Positions 19,179 to 26,936 are shown, counted from the stretch's first letter. The stretch: 43,829 bases of DNA from Betaproteobacteria bacterium (GCA_028065725.1 JAPTVL010000052.1:1-43829), one strand, 5' to 3'. Numbers and translations: made by a program. Notes: generated by a model not told the origin, from the letters alone.

Positions 19179-19682
19179 ATGATCCGTACCAGAATTGCCA
19201 TTGCACTGACCGCCCTGTTTCTGACAAACGCGGCCTCGGCCGCCGAGAAGTTGACCACGCAGACGGCCAGCCTGACCACCGCAGCGGCGCTGCAGGTAGC
19301 ACAGGCGGCGCTTGCCGAATGCCAGAAGGGCGGCAACGTGGTCGCCGTGGCCGTGGTCGACCGCAGCGGCGTACCGCTGGCGCTGCTGCGCGATAACCTT
19401 GCCGGCCCGCACACACCCAAGACCGCGATCCGCAAGGCCTGGACCGCCGTCAGTTTTCGCAACAACACCAGCAACCTGCTGGATTTGAGCGCCCCGGGCA
19501 AGCCCTCGGCCGGGATTCGTGACATTCCGGGCGTAGTGGTACTCGGCGGCGGCCTGACGATTTCCGCGGGCGGCACCCTGCTCGGTGCCGTCGGCGTCTC
19601 CGGCGCGCCCGGCGGGCATCTCGACGATGCCTGCGGCAACGCCGGCATCAAGGCAATTCAGGGTTCGCTCGAACTCGAATAG
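19179..19682 (+). CDS. HbpS/GlcG-like heme-binding family protein, exported
   Basis: A 167-residue protein with a signal peptide (about 1-22, ending ASA-AEK). A single HbpS/GlcG (DUF336) domain follows, with VVAVAVVDRSGVPLALLR, KTAIRKAWTA and GGGLTISAGGTLLGAVGVSGAPGGHLDDACGNAGI. Relatives bind heme or occur with glycolate metabolism genes. GGGAG precedes the ATG at 19179. No partner is obvious nearby. Confidence 0.88.
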   Translation: MIRTRIAIALTALFLTNAASAAEKLTTQTASLTTAAALQVAQAALAECQKGGNVVAVAVVDRSGVPLALLRDNLAGPHTPKTAIRKAWTAVSFRNNTSNLLDLSAPGKPSAGIRDIPGVVVLGGGLTISAGGTLLGAVGVSGAPGGHLDDACGNAGIKAIQGSLELE

Positions 19683-19714
19683 CAGATTGTCGGCATGGGC
19701 ATGGCGAGTCGAAT

Positions 19715-19739
19715 CGCCGTGCCGCCGGCGCCGACTTTT
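19715..19739 (+). repeat. 25-bp dispersed repeat, copy 6 (before antitoxin gene)
   Basis: CGCCGTGCC followed by GCCGGCGCCGACTTTT, three mismatches from consensus, in the gap between the HbpS-like gene and the antitoxin gene. Confidence 0.78.
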
Positions 19740-19799
19740 GAGGGTTGAATTGCGTCAAAAGCTGTACCGACCCCGATCCTTTATCGCTATGGAGATGCC

Positions 19800-20093
19800 A
19801 TGATCACCGAAACCAGCGCAGCCAACTTCAGGCAGAACTTGGGCGAGATGCTCGACCAAGTGCAGTATCGCCACGACAGTGTGGTGATCAACAAGGATGG
19901 CAAGTTCGTGGCGGCATTGGTGGATGCGCGCCTGTTCGAGCGTATTTGCCGTATGCAGAGCCGCTTTGACGCACTGTGCCAGCGCATCGAGGCGGGATTT
20001 GCCGAGGTGCCCGAAGCGAAGGGGCTGGCGGAAATCGACGCAGCCATAGAGCTTGAACGAGTGAAGGCGCGACGGTCGGGCGAGAAACGCTGA
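19800..20093 (+). CDS. Phd/YefM-type antitoxin
   Basis: A 97-residue protein. MITETSAANFRQNLGEMLDQVQYRHDSVVINKDGKFVAALVD is the DNA-binding fold of the Phd/YefM antitoxins. The charged C-terminal half (about 55-97) would normally wrap the toxin. These proteins repress their own operon and neutralise the partner toxin. The toxin gene expected immediately downstream is only a fragment, so this looks like an orphan antitoxin. Confidence 0.85.
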   Translation: MITETSAANFRQNLGEMLDQVQYRHDSVVINKDGKFVAALVDARLFERICRMQSRFDALCQRIEAGFAEVPEAKGLAEIDAAIELERVKARRSGEKR

Positions 20094-20281
20094 GTCTTCG
20101 TGGCGACCTTGGGATAGCGCTCGACGCCAGCGTACTGATTTCGGGAATCGCCTATCAGGCCAGCGTGCCGGGCACGCAGGCGGCTACGGAAAAGCCCTAC
20201 GTGGGATTAGCGAGTCTTGTTACACTGTCTCGCCGTTCCGCCAGTGCCGACTCTTTAGCTCGCGACACCCGCAAAAGCTAA
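20090..20281 (+). pseudogene. Truncated PIN-domain toxin remnant
   Basis: Starting at the antitoxin stop (shifted frame, no good start codon), 64 codons read through GIALDASVLISGIAYQASVPG. This resembles the first strand and helix of a PIN ribonuclease toxin with the catalytic Asp (LDASVLISG). Similarity ends after about 35 residues; the rest is unrelated and runs through a copy of the 25-bp repeat (20231-20255) to TAA. Complete PIN toxins are about 130-150 residues with three further acidic residues, absent here. Confidence 0.6.
20231..20255 (+). repeat. 25-bp dispersed repeat, copy 7 (in toxin remnant)
   Basis: CGCCGTTCC followed by GCCAGTGCCGACTCTT, three mismatches from consensus. It lies near where the similarity to PIN toxins stops, so it may mark a deletion or insertion junction. 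Confidence 0.75.
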
Positions 20282-20508
20282 TCCGAAGCAGGCCCTTTAT
20301 CGGTACCACCTGTAGTCTTGGGCGGTTCCGTTCCGGTGTCCAGACCCCAGTCGCCAAATTCGAGCCAGTCTTCCCCGAGTAACTCCACCGGGTGCTGGGT
20401 GCGGTCCGAGCCATTGCCGCATTCGAGCGCATCGACCGGACAGTACTTGTCGCAGCCCCAGCAAATCCTTTCGGGATGCTTGGGATGCAAGGGGAATTTC
20501 TTTGCCAT
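20278..20508 (-). CDS. DUF3079 family small cysteine-rich protein
   Basis: A 76-residue protein starting MAKKFPLHPKHPERICWGCDKYCP. The four cysteines (two in CWGCDKYC, CP following, one in ECGNG) and the downstream QHPVELLGEDWLEFG fit the DUF3079 family of short proteobacterial proteins of unknown function. The cysteine spacing suggests metal binding. The gene ends inside the broken toxin frame on the other strand and starts 24 bases after the ccoG stop, so it may be the last cistron of that operon. Confidence 0.85.
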   Translation of the reverse strand: MAKKFPLHPKHPERICWGCDKYCPVDALECGNGSDRTQHPVELLGEDWLEFGDWGLDTGTEPPKTTGGTDKGPASD

Positions 20509-20532
20509 GAAGGTCTCGGACCAGGAGTTCCG

Positions 20533-21939
20533 CTAGGGCATCCAGAATTTCGAGGTTTCACTGACCGCGACGGTCGCGTCGCCGACGTCCTCGACCCGGA
20601 AGCTGATCGGGTTGGCGCCGGATTTTGCCGCGCCTGGATCGGCGCGGACGCTGGCGGACAGTGAGCCGATCTCGCCGCCGGCAACGGTGATCGGTTTGTC
20701 GTCGTGCAGGCGGATGCCGTCGACGCCGGCGATGCGGATGCGGAAGCTGCGGGTCTGGTCGCCGGTGTTCATGATCTGCAGCCGGTAGATGTTCTCGATC
20801 GAGCCGTCGTCCGCTTCGCGCGACAGTGCGCCGCGATCCTTCAGCACATTCACCTTGAGCGGTATGCGGGCGGACAGCGACCAGGCGGTGGCGAGCGCGA
20901 GCGCGAGCAGGATTGCGGCATAGACGATCACCCGCGGGCGAAAGGCCCGGCGCACGATGTCCATCGGCCTCAGGTGTCGGCTGACGGCGTTCTCGATGGA
21001 ATAGCGGATCAGGCCGCGCGGATAGTCCATCCTGTCCATCACCTGATCGCAGGCGTCGATGCAGGCGGCGCAGCCGATGCACTCGTTCTGCAAGCCGTTG
21101 CGGATGTCGATGCCGGTCGGGCAGACCTGGACGCAGATGCTGCAGTCCACGCAGTCGCCGAGGCCCTGTGTGCGCGGATCGCTGCCTTTGGCCCGCGCGC
21201 CGCGCGACTCGCCGCGTTCGGTGTCGTAGGCGATGATCAGCGTGTCGGGATCGAGCATGACGAACTGGAAGCGTGCGTAGGGGCAGATCTGGCGGCACAT
21301 CTGTTCGCGCAGGAAGCCGGCGTTGCCGTAGGTGGCGAAGCCGTAGAACAGCACCCAGAAGGCCGACCAGCCGCCCGGCGACAGCGTGACGAGGTCGTGA
21401 GCCAGTTCGCGGATCGGCGTGAAGTAGCCGACGAAGGTGAAGCCGGTCCATAGCGAGAAGGCAATCCAGGTGGCATGTTTGGCGGACTTGATGGACAGCT
21501 TGCGCAGCGACCACGGCGCGGCGTCAAGCTTGATGCGCTGCGGTCGCTCGCCTTCGATCAGCTTCTCGAACCAGAGAAAGATTTCGGTGTAGACGGTTTG
21601 CGGGCAGGCATAGCCGCACCACAGGCGCCCCGCCACGGCGGTGAACAGGAACAGGGCCAGCGCGCCGATGACCATCAGCAGCACCAGGTAGATCGTGTCC
21701 TGCGGCCACAGCACCAGATCGAAAAAGTAAAACTTGCGCGTGTCGATGTCGAACAGGATGGCCTGCCGGTCGCGCCAGGGTATCCAGCACAGGCCGTAGA
21801 ACACGATCTGCGTCAGCCAGACGAAAATCCAGCGCCAGCGGGCATAGATGCCGCTGATCGAGCGCGGGTAGACCTTGGCCTCGGGGTCGGCGTAGGGCTT
21901 GATCTCGATAACTTTTCTGGCGACGGCTGACTGGGTCAT
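20533..21939 (-). CDS. ccoG: CcoG (FixG/RdxA) membrane polyferredoxin
   Basis: A 468-residue protein. Several transmembrane helices surround CGYACPQTVYTE and CRQICPYARFQ. Two [4Fe-4S] motifs, CVDCSICVQVCPTG and CIGCAACIDACDQVM, follow. After a last helix (about 345-365) comes a periplasmic Ig-like domain. CcoG reduces copper for assembly of cbb3 oxidase. Normally it sits with ccoNOPQ; here it is the distal gene of an NsrR-box operon. Its ATG overlaps the hemerythrin stop as ATGA. Confidence 0.95.
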   Translation of the reverse strand: MTQSAVARKVIEIKPYADPEAKVYPRSISGIYARWRWIFVWLTQIVFYGLCWIPWRDRQAILFDIDTRKFYFFDLVLWPQDTIYLVLLMVIGALALFLFTAVAGRLWCGYACPQTVYTEIFLWFEKLIEGERPQRIKLDAAPWSLRKLSIKSAKHATWIAFSLWTGFTFVGYFTPIRELAHDLVTLSPGGWSAFWVLFYGFATYGNAGFLREQMCRQICPYARFQFVMLDPDTLIIAYDTERGESRGARAKGSDPRTQGLGDCVDCSICVQVCPTGIDIRNGLQNECIGCAACIDACDQVMDRMDYPRGLIRYSIENAVSRHLRPMDIVRRAFRPRVIVYAAILLALALATAWSLSARIPLKVNVLKDRGALSREADDGSIENIYRLQIMNTGDQTRSFRIRIAGVDGIRLHDDKPITVAGGEIGSLSASVRADPGAAKSGANPISFRVEDVGDATVAVSETSKFWMP

Positions 21940-22343
21940 GCGCTGGTCCGAACGGTATCCATATCGAGCCTGGTTTGCGCCGCCTCGAAGACTTCGCGTT
22001 CCTCGAAGCGCACATGCGCCCCGAGCAGCTCGGCGAAGCGCAGCAGCGTGTCGGCAGCGGGCGTCGTCAGCGCCGCGGTGAGACGGCGCAGTTCGGCATG
22101 GTCGACGAGGGTGCGCGCCACCAGCTCGTGCTCGCCGGCCTGCGCCAGCAGCGCCAGGATGCCTTGCTCCTCGACGCAAAAATGCGGATCGAGCTCGGCG
22201 GCGAAGACCTCGACCACGCGCTGGGCGAGCGCCGCCACGTCGCCCGGCTTTCCCGACGCAGCGGCGCGTTTCGCGTCGCGCGCCAGCTTCAGTGCGCCAT
22301 AGTGCCCGCGCGAGAGTTGCAGCAGCCCCGGATGGCGTTTCAT
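21936..22343 (-). CDS. Hemerythrin HHE-domain protein
   Basis: A 135-residue four-helix protein. Candidate di-iron ligands are H14, H54, E58/E59, H82, H110 and E114, in the HHE spacing (GHYGAL, DPHFCVEEQ, DHAELRR, HVRFEERE). Such domains bind oxygen or nitric oxide, or assist iron-sulphur repair as in RIC/YtfE. It lies between the ferredoxin reductase (the two genes abut) and ccoG (4-base overlap). An NO or iron-related role in the NsrR operon is an inference. Confidence 0.88.
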   Translation of the reverse strand: MKRHPGLLQLSRGHYGALKLARDAKRAAASGKPGDVAALAQRVVEVFAAELDPHFCVEEQGILALLAQAGEHELVARTLVDHAELRRLTAALTTPAADTLLRFAELLGAHVRFEEREVFEAAQTRLDMDTVRTSA

Positions 22344-23135
22344 CTACCAGTATTTTTCGAAGGCCATCTGTCCCGGCACATTGCGGCGATTGGTGGCAAA
22401 GCCGCGGGCGCTGAGGTATTCGCGCAGTTCGCGCGCCAGTTCGGGATTGCCGCAGACCATCAGGCGCGAGTCGACCAGCGTCAGCGGCGTTTCCGCTGCC
22501 TGTTCGAGGCGGCCGTCGGCCAGCAGCAGCGGGATGCGCTGCGCCAGCGGCGTGGCGCCCGGCTCGCGGGTGACGATCGGGATATAGCGGAGCGTCGCCT
22601 TGGCGGTCGGGAATGCGGCGCTCAGTGCCGAGATCTCCTCGCGCCAGGCCAGTTCGCTGGAATGGCGCACGCTGTGCACCAGGACCAGGCGTTCGAAGTT
22701 CCGCCACACGGCGGCATCGCGCAGGATCGACACGAAGGGGCCGAGCCCGGTGCCGCTGGCCAGCAGCCAGAGGTCCTTGCCCGGCGCCAGCTGATTGACC
22801 GTGAGGAAGCCGTAGCTGGCCGTGTCGACGCGCAGCCGGTCGCCGGCGCGCAACTGTTTCAACTGCTCGGAGAAGGCGCCGCCGGGCACCAGCACGGCGA
22901 TGAAGTCGAGGAAGTCCTCGTCGGCCGCCGAAGCCAGCGAATAGGGACGCCAGACGGCGCCATCGGCGGCATCGAAGCCGAGGCGCGTGTAATGCCCCGG
23001 GGTGAAGCGAAAGGCGGCGGGGCGCGTGGTGCGGAAGGAAAGCAGGGTCGGCGTCCAGTAGCGTATCGAGAGCATGCGTTCGAGCGTCCACTTTTCCCTA
23101 GCCAGGTCTTCGGTTCTGGTTCTCTGGTCCATCAT
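22344..23135 (-). CDS. fpr: FAD-dependent ferredoxin/flavodoxin-NADP reductase family
   Basis: A 263-residue flavoprotein. The FAD-binding motif RPYSLAS is at about 67, the FAD/NADP junction GTGLGPFVSILRD near 130, and the C-terminal NAD(P) region has VDSRLMVCGNPELARELREYL before an aromatic end (FEKYW). It passes electrons between NADPH and ferredoxin or flavodoxin. ATG at 23135 overlaps the stop of the NnrS-like gene as ATGA. It is a plausible electron donor for the hemerythrin or CcoG products encoded beside it. Confidence 0.92.
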   Translation of the reverse strand: MMDQRTRTEDLAREKWTLERMLSIRYWTPTLLSFRTTRPAAFRFTPGHYTRLGFDAADGAVWRPYSLASAADEDFLDFIAVLVPGGAFSEQLKQLRAGDRLRVDTASYGFLTVNQLAPGKDLWLLASGTGLGPFVSILRDAAVWRNFERLVLVHSVRHSSELAWREEISALSAAFPTAKATLRYIPIVTREPGATPLAQRIPLLLADGRLEQAAETPLTLVDSRLMVCGNPELARELREYLSARGFATNRRNVPGQMAFEKYW

Positions 23136-24223
23136 GCCGCTCCCGTGGTTTCGCGCCTGCCGCGCAGCACGCTGGCCAGCATGGTGGCGATGAAAATCAG
23201 CAGGGCGATGGCGTTGATTGCGCCACCTTCGCTGCGCAAACTGAATCGATCGTCCAGGCTGCCGAAAACTCGCAGCGCCAGCGAGCCGTGCAGCAGGATC
23301 AGCGGCAGGTAGAAGGCCGGGTGGTAGGGAATCTTGACCCGCACCACGGCGGGAAAGATGATCGGCGCGTGGCCGAAGATCATCGAGAAAACGAAGCCGA
23401 GGCCGACCGCGTGCAGGGTCGCGTCGCGCCACGGGTGGCCGGGCAGGAAGCCGCCGCCAAGGCCGAGCAGGCCGGCCAGCAGCAGCCAGGCATAACCCGA
23501 GAGCAGGCACAGCGCGATGAAGCGGACCAGCCCCTGTTGCTGCGCATTGCGCCGCGCGATGTCGTAGCGCAGCAGCCAGAGCGCCAGCGCCAGCAGGCCG
23601 GCGGCGAACAGCATGAGGCCGGCATCTTCCTCGCGCAACGTCACGGTGGCGCCGGCCAGTATGCCGCCGACGATGGCGAAGAACAGCCGTTGCGCGCCGG
23701 CCGGGGTGGGCAGGAAGCGCGTCAGTTCCAGGCGCTCGCCGGCAATGGTCAGCACCAGGAAGGCCAGCCACCACGGCACCGCCAGATGCAGCGCGCCGCC
23801 GGCCAGCCACACCGCGTTGCCGATCAGCCAGCACAGGGCGCCGATGGCGAGGATCACGGTGAAGGGCGCCACCAGCCGGCGCAAGACCTGCGCGCTGGCG
23901 GCGACCAGAATCGAGGCCGCCATCACCGTCAGGACTTGCGTCAAGAGCGGCGGTGCGCCGGCGAGCAGCGCGATGCCGCCGATGCCGGCCGCCGCCGGCG
24001 CCAGGTAGGCCCAGCCGCGGCCCAGCGCCACGGCGCGCTCCAGGCTGATGACGGTGCCGAGGAAGGCCGAAATCATCAGCGCCCCGTGCCAGCCGGCCGC
24101 CGCCGCGGCAACCGGCGGCATGCTCCAGTCCAGCCGCGCCAGGCCGGCCAGCACGCCGCCGACCAGCGACAGCATGCCCAGCACCAGCAACGGCACGCGG
24201 GCAGCGGGGCGCAGATCACCCAT
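23132..24223 (-). CDS. NnrS-like polytopic membrane protein
   Basis: A 363-residue protein with about 10-12 hydrophobic segments. Conserved-looking histidines lie in GWHGALMISAFLGTVISLERA, LHAVGLGFVFSMIFGHAPII and ILLHGSLALRVFG. The pattern resembles NnrS, a heme- and copper-containing membrane protein that protects against nitrosative stress. The NsrR box upstream supports that. The match is by eye and the length is a little short for NnrS, so it could be a related uncharacterised family. Confidence 0.6.
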   Translation of the reverse strand: MGDLRPAARVPLLVLGMLSLVGGVLAGLARLDWSMPPVAAAAAGWHGALMISAFLGTVISLERAVALGRGWAYLAPAAAGIGGIALLAGAPPLLTQVLTVMAASILVAASAQVLRRLVAPFTVILAIGALCWLIGNAVWLAGGALHLAVPWWLAFLVLTIAGERLELTRFLPTPAGAQRLFFAIVGGILAGATVTLREEDAGLMLFAAGLLALALWLLRYDIARRNAQQQGLVRFIALCLLSGYAWLLLAGLLGLGGGFLPGHPWRDATLHAVGLGFVFSMIFGHAPIIFPAVVRVKIPYHPAFYLPLILLHGSLALRVFGSLDDRFSLRSEGGAINAIALLIFIATMLASVLRGRRETTGAA

Positions 24224-24235
24224 TGGCTGTGCGGC

Positions 24236-24523
24236 TCAGTGCGCGCAGCCGCAGCCGCCGACTGCCGGGATGGCGGCGCCTGCCGGCTTGCCGATTTTCA
24301 CTTGCCAGACCTCGGGGCCGGATTCCAGGTAATCCCAGGTGAACTCGCCTTTCGATTCGGCCTGGAACTGGTAGAACAGCGGTTTCGGATCGTGGTCGTT
24401 GACCAGCAGCAGGGCTTCGCCGGCGGCCAGACGATCGAAAGTGCCGAAAATCAGCGGGTGACGCTCGCGCGGGGCGATGCTGCGGACATCGACGGTGGTC
24501 TTGAAGCTCTGCGGCGTGGTCAT
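24236..24523 (-). CDS. DUF2249 domain protein
   Basis: A 95-residue protein with VDVRSIAPRERHPLIFGTFDRLAAGEALLLVNDHDPKPL, the DUF2249 core, a SirA/TusA-like fold often found in denitrification and NO-response loci. The typical Cys of TusA is absent at the N-terminus. The C-terminus ends CGCAH, a possible metal site. GGAGCAGGG precedes the ATG. It is 12 bases upstream of the NnrS-like gene. Confidence 0.9.
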   Translation of the reverse strand: MTTPQSFKTTVDVRSIAPRERHPLIFGTFDRLAAGEALLLVNDHDPKPLFYQFQAESKGEFTWDYLESGPEVWQVKIGKPAGAAIPAVGGCGCAH

Positions 24524-24583
24524 GGCCCTGCTCCTTGTTGGCGCGGTTGAACTGCGGATCGGGAATGCGGGTTGCTTGGGGTT

Positions 24584-24916
24584 CTATTCGGGCTCCCAGC
24601 CGAAATGCTGTTTCGTGGCTTCATCCATCATCGACGGATTCCAGGGCGGTTCCCAGACCAGGCGGACGTCGGTCTTGATCGTTGCCGGCAGGGCTTTGCC
24701 CAGTGCGGCATGGACATCTTCCATGATCATCTCGCCCATCGGACAGGCCGGCGAGGTCATGGTCATTTCGATCAGCACGCGATCGGCGCCGGGTTCTATG
24801 CGATAGACCAGGCCGAGGGAAACGATGTCCCTGCCGATCTCGGGGTCGATCACCTGGCGCAGGATGGCGCGGATCCGTTGTTCTTCCGGTGGGGTCGCAG
24901 CGGCTTGGGTCATCAT
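24584..24916 (-). CDS. MIP18/DUF59 family metal-sulphur cluster assembly factor
   Basis: A 110-residue protein with the DUF59 core: IRAILRQVIDPEIGRDIVSLGLVYRIE and MTMTSPACPMGEMIMEDV, where the conserved Cys lies. The C-terminal LVWEPPWNPSMMDEATKQHFGW is typical of SufT/PaaD-like members. These help mature iron-sulphur proteins. It is the first gene of the leftward operon. The start at 24916 is preferred because an upstream in-frame extension would run through the operator at 24924-24946. Confidence 0.9.
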   Translation of the reverse strand: MMTQAAATPPEEQRIRAILRQVIDPEIGRDIVSLGLVYRIEPGADRVLIEMTMTSPACPMGEMIMEDVHAALGKALPATIKTDVRLVWEPPWNPSMMDEATKQHFGWEPE

Positions 24917-24923
24917 GGGTTTA

Positions 24924-24946
24924 AAGCTGTAAAATAAATACAGCTT
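24924..24946. promoter_or_regulatory. NsrR-type operator between nsrR and the leftward operon
   Basis: A perfect inverted repeat AAGCTGTA / TACAGCTT with an A/T-only 7-bp spacer. It has the 23-bp length and the AAG-TG-A arms of the NsrR consensus. It lies 8 bases before the ATG of the DUF59 gene and 68 bases before the nsrR ATG. Bound NsrR would block the leftward operon and release it when its Fe-S cluster reacts with NO. Confidence 0.8.
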
Positions 24947-25013
24947 CATCCTATCATCCTGGTTTTTGTAAAGCAATATCTTTTTTACTGCTTACAGGCG
25001 TAAACTGCCGGAC

Positions 25014-25448
25014 ATGAAACTCACCACCTTTTCCGACTACACCCTGCGCGTGCTGATGTACCTCGCGCTGAACCGCGAGCGCCTGGCCACGATTCCCGAG
25101 ATCGCCGCGACCTACGACATTTCGGAAAACCATTTGATGAAGGTCGTGCACCAGCTGGCGCGTTCGGGGGTCATCGAGTCGGTGCGCGGCAAGGGCGGCG
25201 GCATTCGCCTCGCGCACGAACCCGAGGCCATCCGCCTGGGGCAGATCGTGCGCGCCAGCGAAGGCAGCGCGCCGATCGTCGATTGTCTCTCCGGCGACGC
25301 CGCGACCTGCTGCATCGCGCCGGCCTGCCGCCTGACGGCCGTGCTGGTACGCGCCTTCGACGCGCTCTACGCCGCGCTCGACGAATACACGCTGGCCGAC
25401 CTGGTGCACGCGCCGCGCGGCCTCAAGGCGTTGCTGGCGCGCACTTAG
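25014..25448 (+). CDS. nsrR: NO-sensing Rrf2 family repressor NsrR
   Basis: A 144-residue Rrf2 regulator. The winged helix (1-70) has TIPEIAATYDISENHLMKVVHQL, and the cluster loop DCLSGDAATCCIAPACRL holds C91, C99, C100 and C105. The C91/C99/C105 spacing is that of NsrR rather than IscR. NsrR holds an Fe-S cluster that is nitrosylated by NO. It is divergent from the DUF59-to-ccoG operon, across the operator. Confidence 0.92.
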   Translation: MKLTTFSDYTLRVLMYLALNRERLATIPEIAATYDISENHLMKVVHQLARSGVIESVRGKGGGIRLAHEPEAIRLGQIVRASEGSAPIVDCLSGDAATCCIAPACRLTAVLVRAFDALYAALDEYTLADLVHAPRGLKALLART

Positions 25449-25509
25449 CGCACTTGGCAAGTCTCTGCTACATTGATAGCTGTTTACTAACGCAAATCGG
25501 GAGGTCATC

Positions 25510-25995
25510 ATGAACAAGAGCCACCAGTCACCCCTGCGCATGGTTATGCTGGCCACGCTGGCCGCGTTTTCCATCGGCAGCGCAATCGCCGACAAACCCG
25601 AATGGGCCGGCAAGGGCAAGAACAAGGGCGGCAAGGAAGCCGTGGAACAAGGCCAGCCCGCCGCCAAGCAAGGCACTTCGGTCGAGTTCAGATTCAACGA
25701 CGATAGCCGTCACGCCGTCAATGATTACTACGGCAAGCGCTTCAAGGCCGGCAAGTGCCCGCCGGGCCTGGCCAAGAAGAACAACGGCTGCATGCCGCCC
25801 GGACAGGCCAAGAAGTGGGCGATGGGCCAGCCCCTGCCGAAGGATGTCCGGCTCTATGAATTGCCCAATGAACTCCGCGTGCGCCTGCCCGCTCCGCCGC
25901 CCGACCATCGCTATGTGCGGGTCGCCAAGGATATTCTGCTGATCGCCGTCGGCACCAGCATGGTGATCGATGCGATCGAGGACATCGGGCGCTGA
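25510..25995 (+). CDS. RcnB-like exported protein
   Basis: A 161-residue protein with a signal peptide (about 1-27, ending AIA-DKP). A Lys/Gly-rich stretch follows (KGKNKGGKEA), then KCPPGLAKKNNGCMPPGQAKKW and a C-terminal hydrophobic segment, RVAKDILLIAVGTSMVIDAIEDI. The arrangement is that of the RcnB family of periplasmic proteins, named for an E. coli protein involved in nickel/cobalt homeostasis. Most members are uncharacterised. GGGAGG precedes the ATG. Confidence 0.8.
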   Translation: MNKSHQSPLRMVMLATLAAFSIGSAIADKPEWAGKGKNKGGKEAVEQGQPAAKQGTSVEFRFNDDSRHAVNDYYGKRFKAGKCPPGLAKKNNGCMPPGQAKKWAMGQPLPKDVRLYELPNELRVRLPAPPPDHRYVRVAKDILLIAVGTSMVIDAIEDIGR

Positions 25996-26003
25996 GCTGA
26001 CAC

Positions 26004-26207
26004 ATGGCCGGATCATGGGGTTGTCCGCACGAGAGCGACGACCGCTGTTCGAAGGTCAATAATCTGCCCTGCGATCCGGGCATGAAGGGCTGCGTGCTGC
26101 ACGGCCGCTTCGTCTTCGCCAACGACGAGAAGAACGACCGGCTCAGGCAGAAGCAAGGCCGGCAGGCGGCGACCGGATCGAATGCGGAGGATTTCCCGGT
26201 AGATTGA
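26004..26207 (+). CDS. Small cysteine-rich protein, conserved hypothetical
   Basis: A 67-residue protein beginning MAGSWGCPHESDDRCSKVNN, with four cysteines in the order C-x7-C-x7-C-x6-C (CPHE, RCSK, LPCDPG, KGCVL). The pattern looks like a small metal- or cluster-binding fold. It resembles short proteins often annotated as hypothetical in betaproteobacteria. It starts 8 bases after the RcnB-like stop; no strong Shine-Dalgarno precedes it. Function unknown. Confidence 0.68.
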   Translation: MAGSWGCPHESDDRCSKVNNLPCDPGMKGCVLHGRFVFANDEKNDRLRQKQGRQAATGSNAEDFPVD

Positions 26208-26234
26208 GCGGGGGTCCGCGCCGGTCCGCTCGGC

Positions 26235-26441
26235 TTAATCGTCGGCCGCTTGCCGAATCGACTGCGACCGCAGCAAGGCATCGATATCCAGCTTGCGCAT
26301 TGCATCGACGGCGCATTCCCAGGCGCCTTCCTGGCACAGGCCGGCGATCTGCGCCTGCTCGTAGCCGTCGAGCGCCGCCTGGATGCAGGCAGCGCGCACT
26401 ACGTTGGCAAGGTCTGTGGTTTTCGTCGCGGCGGCAGCCAT
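26235..26441 (-). CDS. Small hypothetical protein downstream of MarR regulator
   Basis: A 68-residue, mainly alpha-helical protein (MAAAATKTTDLANVVRAAC and so on) with three cysteines (VRAACIQ, AGLCQEG, WECAVD). A TTG two codons upstream could also be the start. It lies 10 bases beyond the stop of the MarR gene on the same strand, so it is probably its second cistron. I do not recognise a family. Confidence 0.6.
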   Translation of the reverse strand: MAAAATKTTDLANVVRAACIQAALDGYEQAQIAGLCQEGAWECAVDAMRKLDIDALLRSQSIRQAADD

Positions 26442-26451
26442 GATCAATGCG

Positions 26452-26871
26452 TCAATGCTCTTGCAGATCCTGCAGCTGCGGCAGGAGGAAGCTGCCTTCG
26501 GGATTCAGCAGCTCGTCGCGGTGCAGTTGCGCCATTTTCGCCACCATGCGCTCGCCGGCAGCCGTGAGATGAATCTCGACCTCGCGGCGGTCGGTGCGGC
26601 CCTGTTCACGCCGCACCCAGGCTCGCGTCTCGCAGCGCGAGATCAGCGCAACGACGCCGTGGTGTTGCGCCTGCAGCCGCTCCGCCAGTTCGCCCACGGT
26701 CGCCCAGTTGCGCCCGGGGAAGCCCTTGATGTGCAGCAGCAGCAGGTATTGCAGCGGCGTGATGCCATGCTGGCGCGTCACCTGCTCGCTGAAGCGCAGG
26801 AAGCGCCGCAGCTGGTAGCGGAATTGCGACAGGGTTTCGAACTCCTGTTTCTTGAGTGCGGGTCTTGGCAT
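26452..26871 (-). CDS. MarR family transcriptional regulator
   Basis: A 139-residue winged-helix protein with GITPLQYLLLLHIKGFPGRNWATVGELAERLQAQHHGVVALISRCETRAWVRREQGRTDRREVEIHLTA split over the usual MarR helices and wing (DRREVEI). It binds DNA as a dimer and usually represses a divergent gene, here the DsrC/TusE-like gene. The ATG at 26871 is preferred to a TTG four codons upstream. The ligand is unknown. Confidence 0.88.
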   Translation of the reverse strand: MPRPALKKQEFETLSQFRYQLRRFLRFSEQVTRQHGITPLQYLLLLHIKGFPGRNWATVGELAERLQAQHHGVVALISRCETRAWVRREQGRTDRREVEIHLTAAGERMVAKMAQLHRDELLNPEGSFLLPQLQDLQEH

Positions 26872-26906
26872 GGTGCCAACCAATCATTCTGTTACCAAGG
26901 TCTAAA

Positions 26907-26936
26907 TCTATCATATTGTGCTTCTATCATGGTGTG
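26907..26936. promoter_or_regulatory. Direct repeats in the MarR - dsrC-like intergenic region
   Basis: TCTATCATATTGTG (26907-26920) is followed by TCTATCATGGTGTG (26923-26936), two near-identical 14-mers with a 16-bp period, in an AT-rich promoter region between the divergent genes. They are candidate binding sites for the MarR protein. Confidence 0.4.

Noticed and set aside
24250..24275. A repeat-like AGTCGGCGGCTG in the DUF2249 gene
   Set aside because: Only the first eight bases agree with the consensus.
24917..24976. An N-terminal extension of the DUF59 protein
   Set aside because: It would translate through the NsrR operator and has no family similarity.
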